DNA from: Paralithodes platypus
Lineage: Eukaryota > Arthropoda > Malacostraca > Decapoda > Lithodidae
Reading direction: 5' to 3'
Length of the DNA: 64,000 bases
Assembly: GCA_032716605.1 (NCBI GenBank)
Contig: CM064530.1
Coordinates: forward strand, 6,720,086-6,784,085
Shown here: piece after piece, positions 37,832-48,538 of the stretch
Layout: each line of letters begins with the position of its first letter
Numbering within the stretch: position 1 is the first letter of the stretch
The notes under the pieces: generated by a model
What the model was told of the DNA's origin: nothing
Databases searched by the model: none
What the model saw: the letters and a program-made list of their open reading frames with translations, nothing else
Position numbers and translations under genes: made by a program

Positions 37832-38320
37832 ATTTATGTGCCTCACTTACACTGAGAGTAGTCCAGCCTGCTCTCACAAACACCTCCTCCTCCTATCTAC
37901 TTCACTACACTAAACATGCACACCACACTTCCTCCTTCCACAAAACAAATATTTATATGATGAACACAGGCCCAGCCTTGGAGTCCCCAGGTGGGGGGGG
38001 GGGGACCATAAATGCCCCCACACCTGCCCGACCTTCCTCTGACGACCCCTCTAAATACTCTGGACCACAGCCTGTCACTCTTACTATCAACTTTTGCAAT
38101 ATTCGTGGCCTTTCCTCTAATTTTCACTCAGTCGAACACCATCTCTCCTCCTACAAACCTGATCTTCTTTTCCTCACCGAAGCCCAGGTATCTGAGACAA
38201 CTGCCAGCAGCCTCTTCTCTGTATCCTCCTACTTGTTCTATTCTAGTTTCAAAGCCAAAGCCGGATGTTGTGCATACGTGCATAACAAACTCACTTGCTC
38301 TCGTGTTCCCGATTTCGACG
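37832..38320 (+). mobile_element. J3 LINE 5' part, truncated
   Basis: From the leader through [36 protein letters not shown] and [13 protein letters not shown], then cut off at 38320 by half of a TTAA-1 element. It marks the outer limit of the duplicated units. Confidence 0.8.
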
Positions 38321-38456
38321 TATCTGTGGTAGTTAAAAGATTGGTTGAGATTGTTTGAAGCCTTGTTATTGCTAGAGATCCTTCCCAAGCTGAATAAAAT
38401 CGTCGAATGGTTGCCAGAATAAGATAAAAAGCACGTCCCGGTACTGAATGGGTTAA
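38321..38456. mobile_element. TTAA-1 element, right half
   Basis: TATCTGTGGTAGTTAAAAGA to CGGTACTGAATGGGTTAA; the left half is missing. Confidence 0.6.
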
Positions 38457-38579
38457 GAGCTGCCGGGAAAAAAAAATGTACAGCATATACAGGTATATTA
38501 GTCTACCATGTAAGCTGCGTTTTCTTTAATACCAGTGAGATAAAAACTGTTTTCTTTGACTATCAACACAATTTTGACA

Positions 38580-38815
38580 AGCGCACCCCTTCTCATCTCT
38601 CCACATTCTTAGAAATGTAGATACGAGGTGCTGTTGTCAAGGCTTATCCCTCAATACCTTCACCTGACTTATGCAGACTAATAACACACATAACAAAGCC
38701 ACTCCAACAGCTTCCTCTCTCTCCACTTCTCAACTCTCGTCAAAAAGTAGCTATGAGGTGCCTTTGTAATGGCCTATCCCTCAATACCTTCACCTGACCT
38801 GACCTCAATGTAGAG
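38580..38815. repeat. Imperfect tandem duplication, unit about 130 bp
   Basis: TATCCCTCAATACCTTCACC occurs at about 38646 and 38777, each after a related GAGGTGC-containing stretch. Nothing else was recognised between 38457 and 39171. Confidence 0.55.
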
Positions 38816-39171
38816 CTTGCACTGACTATAATTATATAATGCATACTGGAATATGAATTATATGGTATATTTCATGTTTGTTTATGCAAATATGCAAATT
38901 ATCTTTTAATTAATTTTTGATCTAGTTATTTATTAACAAATGTATAGATATAATGTTCTATATATCAACTGTAAGATACACTATTATAATATTCATTGAA
39001 AAGCAAATTTCATCCAAAATCAATCCAGATAGACCTACAGTAGTTAAAGTTGTACAAAGAAAATAATGTAGGGTATAGACTATGGCATTCGAGTGTACAG
39101 TATAACAGACTCCGATACTACTCCCCACTAAACTTGCTTGTGTGACACCGTACCTGTAGCAATGGCGGTAA

Positions 39172-39547
39172 TTAACCCTTTGACGATTAGGACGCATTTT
39201 TTGACTTGATTCTGGCTAGCATTGGGCGACTTTATACAGCTTGGGAAGGATGTGGGGGAATTGAAAGGGTAAAGACGATTTCAACTTTTTGTTTTCTATT
39301 GTATGAAAGAGACAAAAAGCAGGTTGCCTGTAACGAGTGTCTCCCCTAAAGCCGAAAGCGTGACAGGGTCGAACTCCAGGGAAGTTGGGATCAAAATGCC
39401 TGGACATACGAAGTTTGAAGCAGTTTAAGTCATAGGATGAAGGAAAAACTTTAAAACTTCCATATACCCTTCCTAATCTGAATGAAATCGTCTCATAATA
39501 GCCAGAAAGCAGGAAAGAAATTCGTACTCGGATCTGGAAAGGGTTAA
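39172..39547. mobile_element. TTAA-1 element carrying a J1 LINE insert
   Basis: TTAA at 39172-39175 and 39544-39547, with ends CCCTTTGACGATTAGGACGC and CGGATCTGGAAAGGG. The centre (about 39281-39440) is a minus-strand J1 LINE 3' end, homologous to CKLRVSRHF and LWGRHS in the other copies. Confidence 0.7.
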
Positions 39548-39645
39548 ATGAATGCCGTGCTAATGTTCATATCACACGCTACTTATAACACACGTCATTA
39601 GCGAGAAACAAAAACCTATGATTAGAGAGCGGAAAAAACGTGTGT

Positions 39646-39652
39646 GTGATAA

Positions 39653-39693
<41 letters not shown>

Positions 39694-39723
39694 TCTGTTA
39701 GCTTCTCTTTTTCTCTGTTCTGT

Positions 39724-39780
<57 letters not shown>
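39646..39780. repeat. (CT)n microsatellite
   Basis: Three CT runs separated by short unique pieces. Confidence 0.95.
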
Positions 39781-39784
<4 letters not shown>

Positions 39785-39857
39785 AATTGAAAGTTACAGT
39801 AATCATCGTTTGACACAATAAGACACATTAATTATTTATGACAAGCATGATGATCAC

Positions 39858-40044
39858 CCGAGAGAGAGAGAAAGAAAGGGGGGGGGGAGAGAGAGAGAGT
39901 GATGTGTGTGTGAGAGAGAGAGAGAGGTGAGAGTGAAAGAGAGAGAGAATACCTTGCGAGCGTGTATGTGTGAGAGAGAGAGAGAGGGGGGGGAGAGAGA
40001 GAGAGAGAGTGAGAGAGAAAGTGAGTGAGAGATAGAGAGTGTGT

Positions 40045-40076
<32 letters not shown>

Positions 40077-40254
40077 ATACCTTGCGAGCGTGTATGTGAG
40101 AGAGAGGGGGGGGGGGAGAGAGAGAGTGAGAGTGTGTGTGTGAGAGAGAGAGAGAAGGTGAGAGTGAAAGAGAGAGAGAGAATACCTTGCGAGCGTGTAT
40201 GAGAGAGAGAGAGAGAGAGTGAGAGTGAGAGAGAAAGTGAGTGAGATATAGAGA

Positions 40255-40292
<38 letters not shown>

Positions 40293-40395
40293 AGTGAGAG
40301 TGAAAGAGAGAGAGAATACCTTGCGAGCGTGTATGTGAGAGAGAGAGTGTGAGAGAGAGAGAGAGAGAGTACCTTGTGAGTGTGTATGTGTAAGA
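39858..40395. repeat. GA-rich higher-order tandem array
   Basis: The block ATACCTTGCGAGCGTGTATG recurs at about 39949, 40076, 40181, 40316 and (as CCTTGTGAGTG) 40371, each embedded in GA/GT/G-run satellite. The period is roughly 55-135 bp. Confidence 0.85.
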
Positions 40396-40470
40396 GAGAA
40401 CTAATAATGTATGTTTATATTATATATATAAAAGAGGAATCAGCAAACAACGAGAAAGATTTGATGCTAT

Positions 40471-40592
40471 TTGATGTGGTAAAGTATCATTTATTTGATG
40501 TGGTAAAGTATCATTTATTTGATGTGGTAAAGTATCATTTATTTGATGTGGTAAAGTATCATTTATTTGATGTGGTAAAGTATCATTTATTT
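40471..40592. repeat. 24-bp tandem repeat, five copies
   Basis: Unit starts TTTGATGTGGTAAAGTATCA. The length is a multiple of three, so one frame stays open (FDVVKYHL repeats), but there is no sign of a gene. Confidence 0.92.
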
Positions 40593-40746
40593 TGAAGGAT
40601 TTGGGTTGACCTCGATATGGGGGATTTGAAATTATCGTGAAAGAGAGAGAGAGAGAGAGAGAGTGAACAGATGGCGATCACATAGTGTAAGCAAGTATAA
40701 ATTGCCATGCACCTCTCTTTCTCTCTCTCTCTCTCTATCTATATAT

Positions 40747-40805
<59 letters not shown>

Positions 40806-40898
40806 ATTAATAATCATCGGTGAATCAAATAGACCAATGTAAGCCTATACACAAACCTCATCGATAACTGATCAAGCAAGGCAGTATTTTCCTCTTGC

Positions 40899-41735
40899 AT
40901 AACCCTTTCAGTACCGGTGACGTGTTTTATTGAAGTTCAGCTACATTTAGACCATGTTATAGAGCTTAGGAAAGACAATACAATATGGCAGCTAAGAGGA
41001 ATATGGCAGCTAAGAGGAATATTTAAGACAATACAATATGGTAGCTAAGAGGAATATTTAAGATAGTCTGTAGGCTTTTAACCCCTTCAACACCATTACG
41101 TAATTTCCAGCATATTCTGGTTACCATTACACGATTTTCTTTAGTTTATAATCTACCTCTACGACTATAATGGGTAATGGGTACCAACTCTCTGCAATAT
41201 CTCTCTCTTCGCCGTAATGTTGCATCTCTCTCGCTATTCTATCTCTACTACAATAATCAGTGTTCCTCAGAGCTATCGCAGTGTATACCAACTCATCTAC
41301 GTAGGGTACGTAGTACCCGTCTTGCAACACAATCCCACTCCTACTCTGTGCAACTCTCCAACCCAAGAGTTAAACGTTATTCTCAGTTGTTTTTTCTATT
41401 CAACAGCTGAGCTCTGTAACTCTCTCCCAAAGTCAGTCTTTCCCTCTTCCTATGACTTAAGTTGCTTCAAACTCTGTGTGTCCAGGCATTTTGGCTCGAA
41501 TATCTCTTGATTTTGGCCCTGTCACTCTTTCGACTCTGGGGGAGGCACTCGCCAAAGGCAGTTGTGCCTTTTTGTCTCCCTCACTCACATAGAAAAAAAA
41601 AAACGATCTTAATAAACCCTCTTAGTAACGTAAGTCCTTCTTAAACTGCATAAAATCCTTTACTTTATGCCAGAATCCAAGGTCATGGTGCTGAAGGGGT
41701 TAATGGGTAGACGTCCTTCACAAACTGAATAAAAG
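40899..41735. mobile_element. Nested TTAA-1 elements with a LINE inside
   Basis: The outer element starts CCCTTTCAGTACCGGTGACG. At TTAA 41078-41081 a second TTAA-1 subtype (CCCCTTCAACACCATTACG) begins and ends at GGTGCTGAAGGGGTTAA (41703). Inside that, 41190-41605 is a J1 LINE 3' end. The outer element resumes with TGGGTAGACGTCCTTCACA and is then lost. Confidence 0.7.
41190..41605 (+). mobile_element. J1 LINE 3' end with poly(A) tail
   Basis: RRNVASLSLFYLYYNNQCSS, RSTRLATQSHSYSVQLSNPR, ELCNSLPKSVFPSS, LSCFKLCVSRHFGSN and LSLFRLWGRHSPKAVV, ending CATAGAAAAAAAAAAA at about 41602. It defines the true 3' end of the family. Confidence 0.8.
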
Positions 41736-41789
41736 ACCCGTGCCCCCATAAATCATCGTCACACCTAACATATGCAACACGACTGACCT

Positions 41790-42146
41790 AATTAATGGGG
41801 CAGGGGCGTATTAATGGGGCAGGGGCGTATTAATGGGGCAGGGGCATATTTATTTGCTGAAAAAAACACCCGCCCAAAACCCTCCTTCGAGATAAATGTG
41901 TACATTTTTCGATAGAAAAATGTCCCGGCCGAAGGCCGATTCCTCTTATTTAACAGGCTCGCTATCGCTCGCCAGGAAACAATGGACACCTAAATGACAC
42001 GAAAAGTCTTAATATTGTCAAAGAAATGGGGCGAAAGGTCTTAAAATCACCAAACTAATGAACCAAACGTCTTAATATATGAAAACTACTGAGGTTAAAT
42101 AAGAGGGAGAAGGGGTGGACCAGAATAACGACCCATCTCCCCTTAA
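41790..42146. mobile_element. TTAA-3 element with a 19-bp tandem expansion at its left end
   Basis: TAATGGGGCAGGGGCGTAT repeats three times at 41794-41850. Then come the family core (TACATTTTTCGATAGAAAAA, CCGGCCGAAGGCCG, GGCTCGCTATCGCTCGCCAG) and the right end ATCTCCCCTTAA at 42146. Confidence 0.75.
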
Positions 42147-42334
42147 GTTTCGTGTCATTATAATAGGTATAGGCTAATCATATGGACATACCTGGAGGCG
42201 GTACAATCAGTTGGCCGTGACACATACCCGCGGGAGGAGGAGGTATGGGGCTGGCGGACGCACGATACTATACGGCCCCTTTAGAATACAAGGCCCGGGT
42301 ACTCGAAACATTTACGGCGCCTTATATCACTCAG

Positions 42335-42478
42335 TGTTTAGATATATGGTAGTCAGAGGGTTGATTGAGACAGATTTTACCCCTTTAACTCCCACAGATC
42401 CTTCCTAAGCTGTATGCAATCGTTTAATGATAGCCTGAATAAACTGTCAAAACGCGTCGTAATCCTCAAGGGGTTAAT
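42335..42478. mobile_element. TTAA-1 element, right part
   Basis: GTAGTCAGAGGGTTGATTGA, CACAGATCCTTCCTAAGCTG and CGTCGTAATCCTCAAGGGG then TTAA. Confidence 0.6.
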
Positions 42479-42605
42479 AATTCCGGATTCATAAAGGTAC
42501 TTGGGTCTATCCAGGTCATCTACCCTATATTACTTCCTATAGTCACACCTCCTTTCCTTAACTAACCTAACCAGACCTGACCTACCATAACTTAATCTAC
42601 AGTAG

Positions 42606-42672
42606 GTGTTTAGGAGTGTGGCCGTTTAGGAGTGTGGCCGTTTAGGAGTGTGGCCGTTTAGGAGTGTGGCCG
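42606..42672. repeat. 16-bp tandem repeat, four to five copies
   Basis: Unit GTTTAGGAGTGTGGCC. Confidence 0.93.
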
Positions 42673-42742
42673 CTTTGATCTACTACCGACTGCCTGCATT
42701 GCTTGTCCAGATTAAGTGTTTCATCAAAGAGATCAGATAAAC

Positions 42743-43098
42743 TTAAGGGAGCCCAGCTCGCTTTTTTATCTTTCTCTCCCTCTCTCTCTTTGGCTTGTAT
42801 CCATTCGGCCCCATTCAGCCTACTGTTTTAAGACGTTTACCCCCATCCATGTGTCAATATTTTCCTGGCAAGCGGTAGCGAGCCAGGATATATATATATT
42901 TATGTTTTACAGCAAACTAAATTTGTACATTTTTCGATAGAAAAATGTCTCCGGCGAAGCCGGATTTCAATGCTGGCCAAATGGATACAAGCCAGGGAAC
43001 GAGAGAAAAAGAGAGAAAGATAACAAAAAATGGATACAAGCCAGGGAACGAGAGAACAAGAGAGAAAGATAACAAAAAAACGGTGACCCCCCCCTTAA
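42743..43098. mobile_element. TTAA-2 element, internally rearranged
   Basis: TTAA at 42743-42746 and 43095-43098. The right third is replaced by two direct copies of GGATACAAGCCAGGGAACGA. Confidence 0.8.
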
Positions 43099-43320
43099 TG
43101 TAACCCAAACCGACTTTGTGTGCTAGCCCCACGACCCCTGCAGTAGCTTGTTGTTATTTAGCTCAACCAAGAGTCACGACATTCATATACCCGTAAAATA
43201 CCCAGTGTGCTTGATTGCAACAGATAAAACTCGTTGCAGGCCGGTGTTGCGTAAGTTGCATTCCACATCATTCACGGTGCCCATGAGAGAGAGAGAGAGA
43301 GTGTGTGTGTGGGTGTATGT

Positions 43321-43728
43321 TTTTTTTTTTTTTTTTGTATGTGAGTGAGGGAGACAAAAGGCAGAACTACCTGTAGCGAGTGCAGGCAGGGCCTAAATCA
43401 AGGGACGTTCGAGCCAAAATGCCTGGACACACGGAGTTTGAAGCAATTTAAGTCATAGGATGAGGGCAAGATGGATTCAGGGAGAGAGTTCCAGAGCTCA
43501 GCTGTTGAATAAAAGAAGGTTTGGGAATATTGTTTTACTCTTGGATTGGAGAGTTGCACATAGTAGGGGTGGGATTGTGTTGCAAGACGGGTGCTACGTA
43601 TTCCACGTAGAGGAGGTGGTATACACTGAGAGAGCTCTGAGGAACACTGATTATTGTAATAGCGGTAGAATAGCAACACTGCGGCGAAGAGAGAGAGAGA
43701 TTGTAAAGAGTCAGTGAGTGGGCGTGAG
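43321..43728 (-). mobile_element. J1 LINE 3' part, first half of a split copy
   Basis: Poly(A) tail reversed at 43321-43336. On the minus strand: NSRPLTDSLQSLSL, RSTRLATQSHPYYVQLSNPR, ELWNSLPESILPSS, LNCFKLRVSRHFGSNVP. It continues at 44108 after the TTAA-2 insertion. Confidence 0.82.
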
Positions 43729-44107
43729 TTAAGGGGGGGTGACCTGTTTTGGTTCTGTCTTCTATCTTTCTCTGGCTTGTATCCATTTGGCCCCATTCAG
43801 CCTACTGTTTTAAGACGTTTATCCCCATCCAGGTGTTAATTTTTTACTGGTCAGCGGTAGCGAGCCAGCATATTTTTTATTTTTGTTTGACATCAGGCTA
43901 AATTTATACATTTTTCGATAGAAAAATTTCTCCGGCGAAGCCGGATTTCTTCATATAATGCTGGCTCGCTGTCGCTCGCCAGGAAGAAATCGACACCTAA
44001 ATGGGGATAAACGTCTTAAAATAGTTGGCTGAATGGGGCCAAATGGATACAAGCCAGAGAAAGAGAGAAAAGGCCAGAAATAACAAAAAGCAGGTCACCC
44101 CCCTTAA
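43729..44107. mobile_element. TTAA-2 element, full length, inserted in a LINE
   Basis: 371 bp between TTAA 43729-43732 and TTAA 44104-44107. Ends GGGGGGGTGACCTG and CAGGTCACCCCCC are inverted. The flanking LINE reads straight through once the element and one TTAA are removed, so boundaries and target site are clear. Confidence 0.9.
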
Positions 44108-44322
44108 TGAGACGAAAGGCTTTCTTTTCTACTTTGTCGAGAATTGCTGTGTGAGAGAATCCTCCCCATACATGCGAACAATACTCAATACATGGATGCA
44201 CTGTGCAGCACCTGTACATAGCAAGAAGCTGTGCAGGGGTAAAGAACCCCCGGAGGCGGTTGAGCACACCCAGCTTCTGGGAAGCTGTTTTAGGAAGAGT
44301 GGTAATATGGTCTTTCCAGGGG
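44108..44322 (-). mobile_element. J1 LINE, second half of a split copy
   Basis: On the minus strand: DHITTLPKTASQKLGVLNRL, RGFFTPAQLLAMYRCCTVHP, IEYCSHVWGGFSHTAIL, VEKKAFRLI. It is the upstream continuation of 43728. Confidence 0.82.
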
Positions 44323-44398
44323 AGTGTGTGTGTATGTTTGTTTGTTTGTGTGTGTGTGTGTGTATGAGTAAGTGTATGTGTGTGTCTGTGTGTGTGTG
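44323..44398. repeat. (GT)n microsatellite
   Basis: Imperfect GT/TTTG run directly next to the LINE. Further CA/AC runs lie at 44783-44812, 44947-45036 and around 45045. Confidence 0.9.
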
Positions 44399-44399
44399 T

Positions 44400-44991
44400 C
44401 AATTACTTGGGAACCATAATTTTGTTCTTGTTGTTATTACTCCCTTCTGCACGTGGTGGCTATATGAGTAGCTACCACATAATCCAGCTGTATTTATTCC
44501 ACTGTACATTCTACATGAAAAACGTACAAATTACACAGATTATCATTTTAAGGAAAGTTTGTTGTTATTTATGTGCATATCCTCCAAAACGCAGGCACAT
44601 GGACCTTTTTGGGGTTTGTCTTTGTTTTTCCTTCCTTTATTTGTTGTCTCTTAAAAAAGGCATCATCTCTGTAATAAGTAAAGAAAGTGGAATGCCAATT
44701 GTGGATAACTGACAGAAAGTGTAAAATTATGTGATTATTAGGCTGACAATAATGCATAGTTACACTCACGACCACACGTTCACGCACACACACACACACA
44801 CACACACAGACACACACATGGTTCACACACCCACGCTAATAACACACATACCAACACACATACCCACAGAAACGCTCACACACAATCACTTTCCCATGCA
44901 CGCCATTCATTAATTAATTACTGGGAGTTCCGGTACCTTACTTCTTCACACACACACACAAACAAAAACATACATACGCACACAAGCAAGA

Positions 44992-45040
<49 letters not shown>

Positions 45041-45060
45041 AGAACATACACACATACATC
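44400..45060. other. Non-coding stretch with CA microsatellites
   Basis: AT-rich sequence with no recognisable gene, then CA-rich microsatellite patches from 44760 on. Confidence 0.5.
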
Positions 45061-45069
45061 TATCTTCCC

Positions 45070-45183
45070 CTCATCCTGTTGCTTCAAACTCCGCGTGTCC
45101 AGGCATTTTGGCTCGAACTTTCCTTGATTTTGGCCCTGTCACTATTTCAGCTCTGGGGGAGGTACTCGTCACAGGCAGTTCTA
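45070..45183 (+). mobile_element. J1 LINE 3' end remnant
   Basis: CFKLRVSRHFGSN-like sequence and the LWGRYSSQAVL tail. Truncated on both sides. Confidence 0.65.
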
Positions 45184-45219
45184 GGTCTTATCATGTTGCA
45201 TCCGGTGATAATATTTAAC

Positions 45220-45333
<114 letters not shown>

Positions 45334-45524
45334 CAAAAGGTATATCGGGGTGCATGCTGACATACCCTTTGGATCATGACAACAAGATACCAGTGCCCCT
45401 CACACCCAGATCCGAGTCCACCTAAGGGCGAGCCTGCAGTTCCCACAGGTGCGCCTCCCTGCCATCTATTGGGAATATCTAGAGTGTCACAGACTATAGT
45501 CGGTTTCATTTCAGCTGATGGTAT

Positions 45525-45800
45525 TTTTTCTCTATGTGGAAGAAGGAGACATAAGGCAGAACTGCCTGTGACCAGTGCCTCCCCCAGAGTTGAAAGCGCC
45601 AAAATCAGGAATGTTCTAGCCAAAATGCATGGACACACGGAGTTTGAAGCTATTTGAGTCATAGGATGAGGGGAAGATGGATTCAGGGAGAGAGTTCCGC
45701 AGCTCAGCTGTTGAATAGAAGAAAGTTTGGGAATATAGTTTCACTCTTAGATTAGAAGAGTTGCACAGAGAAGGGATGGGATTGTGATTGAATCCCTTAG
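45525..45800 (-). mobile_element. J1 LINE 3' end
   Basis: On the minus strand: SLCNSSNLRVKLYSQTFFYS, ELRNSLPESIFPSS, SFKLRVSMHFG, then the ALVTGSSALCLLLPH tail. Confidence 0.72.
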
Positions 45801-45856
45801 CCACTGATTCCTCCATACTTTATGGAACAATATCAAACTACTTTCTCTGGGTCATA

Positions 45857-46191
45857 TTAAGGGCAGGTTTTTAGTTGATTCCCTAGACTTCCATCAAGCT
45901 TAAAATTACTCCCCCTTGACCCCCTTTCAAGATAAATTTTTACATTTTTCGGTAGAAAAATTTCCCGGCCGAAGGCCGGTTCCCCTTAAATTACAGGCTC
46001 GCTATCGCTCACCAGGAAAAAATCGACACCTAAATGGCACGAATGGTCTTAAAATTGACAGAAATGGGGGAGGGTTCTTAAAATCGCCAAACTAATGGGG
46101 CGAACGTCTTAAAATCTCAAAAGCAATGGGGCTAAACATGAAGGAGAAAGGGGTCCAGAAAAAAATCCTCCAGGTGGAAATCTCCCCTTAA
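45857..46191. mobile_element. TTAA-3 element
   Basis: TTAA 45857-45860 to 46188-46191. Left GGGCAGGTTTTTAG, core CCGGCCGAAGGCCGG, GGCTCGCTATCGCTCACCAG and AATCGACACCTAAATGGCAC, right GGAAATCTCCCC. It shares its right TTAA with the next element. Confidence 0.82.
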
Positions 46192-46705
46192 CCCCTTCTG
46201 TACCGGCGACGTCTTTTTTGTATTTATTCTAGCTTTATTTAGACGATTCGGTGCAGTACAAGAAGTATCTGTGGTCATTGATGGGGTTAATTGAGATAGA
46301 CTGTAGTCTCTTAATTGATGGGGTTAATTGAGATAGTCTGTAGTCTCTTAATTGATGGGGTTAATTGAGATAGTCTGTAGTCTCTTAATTGATGGGGTTA
46401 ATTGAGATAGTCTGTAGTCTCTTAATTGATGGGGTTAATTGAGATAGTCTGTAGTCTCTTAATGATGGGGTTAATTGAGATAGTCTGTAGTCTCTTAATT
46501 GATGGGGTTAATTGAGATAGTCTGTAGTCTCTTAATTGATGGGGTTAATTGAGATAGTCTGTAGTCTCTTAATTGATGGGGTTAATTGAGATAGTCTGTA
46601 GTCTCTTAATTGCAATAATACACGTCTGTCCTAAGCTACAGAAAATCGTCTACTAATTGCCGGACTATGTGATAAAAAGGACGTCACCGGTACAGAAGGG
46701 GTTAA
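46188..46705. mobile_element. TTAA-1 element with an internal 37-bp minisatellite
   Basis: Ends CCCCTTCTGTACCGGCGACG and CGTCACCGGTACAGAAGGGG are a clean inverted pair between TTAA sites. The centre (46279-46615) is a 37-bp unit (GATGGGGTTAATTGAGATAG...) repeated nine times; other copies have it once. Confidence 0.88.
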
Positions 46706-47195
46706 CACGTAAGTAGGAGGGTGACATGAATCTGCTTCACTCTCACTTGTTTGGACAGTAATTGGTTTTAGAACATTAATGGGTAACCTAGAGCTGAATT
46801 TGATCCAACCAATTCGGGGGAAAAAACATTATTCCTAATTTGAGATATGGTTGTCCCTTCATTCTTGATACTGCTGAGCTAAACAAATAATGATAATAAA
46901 AATACATAAATTATAATAAAAAGGACATTGCCATAATTATGCATGAAAAGCATAACGTAATACAAAATAATTAATACAACTGAAAAGGAAAGGGAAATAA
47001 ATGTTGCAATGAAAAGCATAACATAATTACATTAATTATATTTGGAAAACACAATGTGATAATCAATATCTGAGTGAAGAGCAGATTGGAAACGCATTAA
47101 ATTATCAACAGCAAAGACAATCAATGCACGGTGATGATAACAATAATCAGTGCAACACTTTCACTCCTATACTGCAGATGATTATGATTATTTAA
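46706..47195. other. AT-rich non-coding stretch
   Basis: No gene, repeat family or RNA motif recognised. Confidence 0.5.
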
Positions 47196-47202
47196 TATCC
47201 GT

Positions 47203-47206
<4 letters not shown>

Positions 47207-47272
<66 letters not shown>

Positions 47273-47327
47273 ATAGATAGATATATACATAGATAGACAG
47301 AAGGAAAATATAGAAAAAAATATATAT

Positions 47328-47377
<50 letters not shown>

Positions 47378-47445
47378 TGAGATTGAGATTGAGATTGCGA
47401 AGACAAGACCGTAAAGAAAGCGAGTGTGTGTGCTTGTGTGTGTGC

Positions 47446-47491
<46 letters not shown>

Positions 47492-47549
47492 TGTAAGTTT
47501 GGTTGTGGCCAATAAACTAGCTATCTATCTATCTACCTATATATCTATC

Positions 47550-47582
<33 letters not shown>

Positions 47583-47640
47583 GAGAGAGAGAGAGCATGT
47601 GTGTGGGTGTGTGTTTGAAATAGAGAGAGAGAAAAGAACC
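47207..47640. repeat. Compound GA / GT / GATA microsatellite
   Basis: GA runs at 47211-47270 and 47333-47374, GT runs at 47433-47490 and 47550-47576, with ATCT and short GA patches between. Confidence 0.95.
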
Positions 47641-47894
47641 ATAACACGAGAGCGAGAGTGAAAAAGAACCCCACCCCATGCCCCCAGAGTAAGTACAAGT
47701 GAGGTCATTGCCTGAGGGTGCCAGAATGTAAACAAAGCCCTCTGGGAGTGCCAATATCTGACCCAGTGCCAACCAACCACACCACCTGCAAAACAATAAA
47801 TCTACTTTTTTCCCCAGCTAACGGTAAATTGCCATGTTACTATCTTGGTTACTCAGCTATTACGTATAGATGTTGTGTTAATTATGAACACTTA

Positions 47895-48275
47895 GCCTTA
47901 AAAGGGTTGATTCATTACTTTATTTACTTGTTCAATTATTTATATATGTTTGTGTTATCCTCATCCCTAGACCTCCATCAAGTTAAATCAATTATTCTCA
48001 AGATCCTCCTCGAGATACATTTATACATTGTTCGGTAGGAAAGATGTTGCTGGCTCCTCCAAAATACAGGCTCGCTATCTCTCGCCAGGAAAAAAAAAGA
48101 CACCTAATTGGCATGAAAGGTCTAAATAATGACAAAGAAATGGGGCGAAAGGTCTTTAAATCGACAAGCTAGTGGGGCGAACGTCTTATAATATCAAAAC
48201 TAATGGGGCTATACACATGCAGGAGAAGGAGAAGTGGGTCTAGAAAAAACCCCGACATACCTCCCCCTTAAAAAC
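47895..48275. mobile_element. TTAA-3 element, diverged
   Basis: CCCTAGACCTCCATCAAG, GCTCGCTATCTCTCGCCAGG, TGGCATGAAAGGTC and the terminal CTCCCCCTTAA. The right end has expanded into the adjacent minisatellite. Confidence 0.65.
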
Positions 48276-48472
48276 CCCGACATACCTCCCCCTTAAAAAC
48301 CCGACATACCTCCCCCTTAAAAACCCGACATACCTCCCCCTTAAAAACCCGACATACCTCCCCCTTAAAAACCCGACATACCTCCCCCTTAAAAACCCGA
48401 CATACCTCCCCCTTAAAAACCCGACATACCTCCCCCTTAAAAACCCGACATACCTCCCCCTTAAAAACTTCC
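48249..48472. repeat. 24-bp minisatellite, nine copies
   Basis: Unit contains CCCGACATACCTCCCCCTTA. It is built from the right terminus of the TTAA-3 element, including its TTAA. Confidence 0.92.
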
Positions 48473-48503
48473 AAATCATATCGTTGCCCCAAGTGGTTTA
48501 AAA

Positions 48504-48534
<31 letters not shown>

Positions 48535-48538
48535 CACA

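Noticed and set aside
40380..40595. FDVVKYHL repeat protein
   Set aside because: A 24-bp tandem repeat that stays open only because the unit is a multiple of three; no start context, splice sites or similarity.
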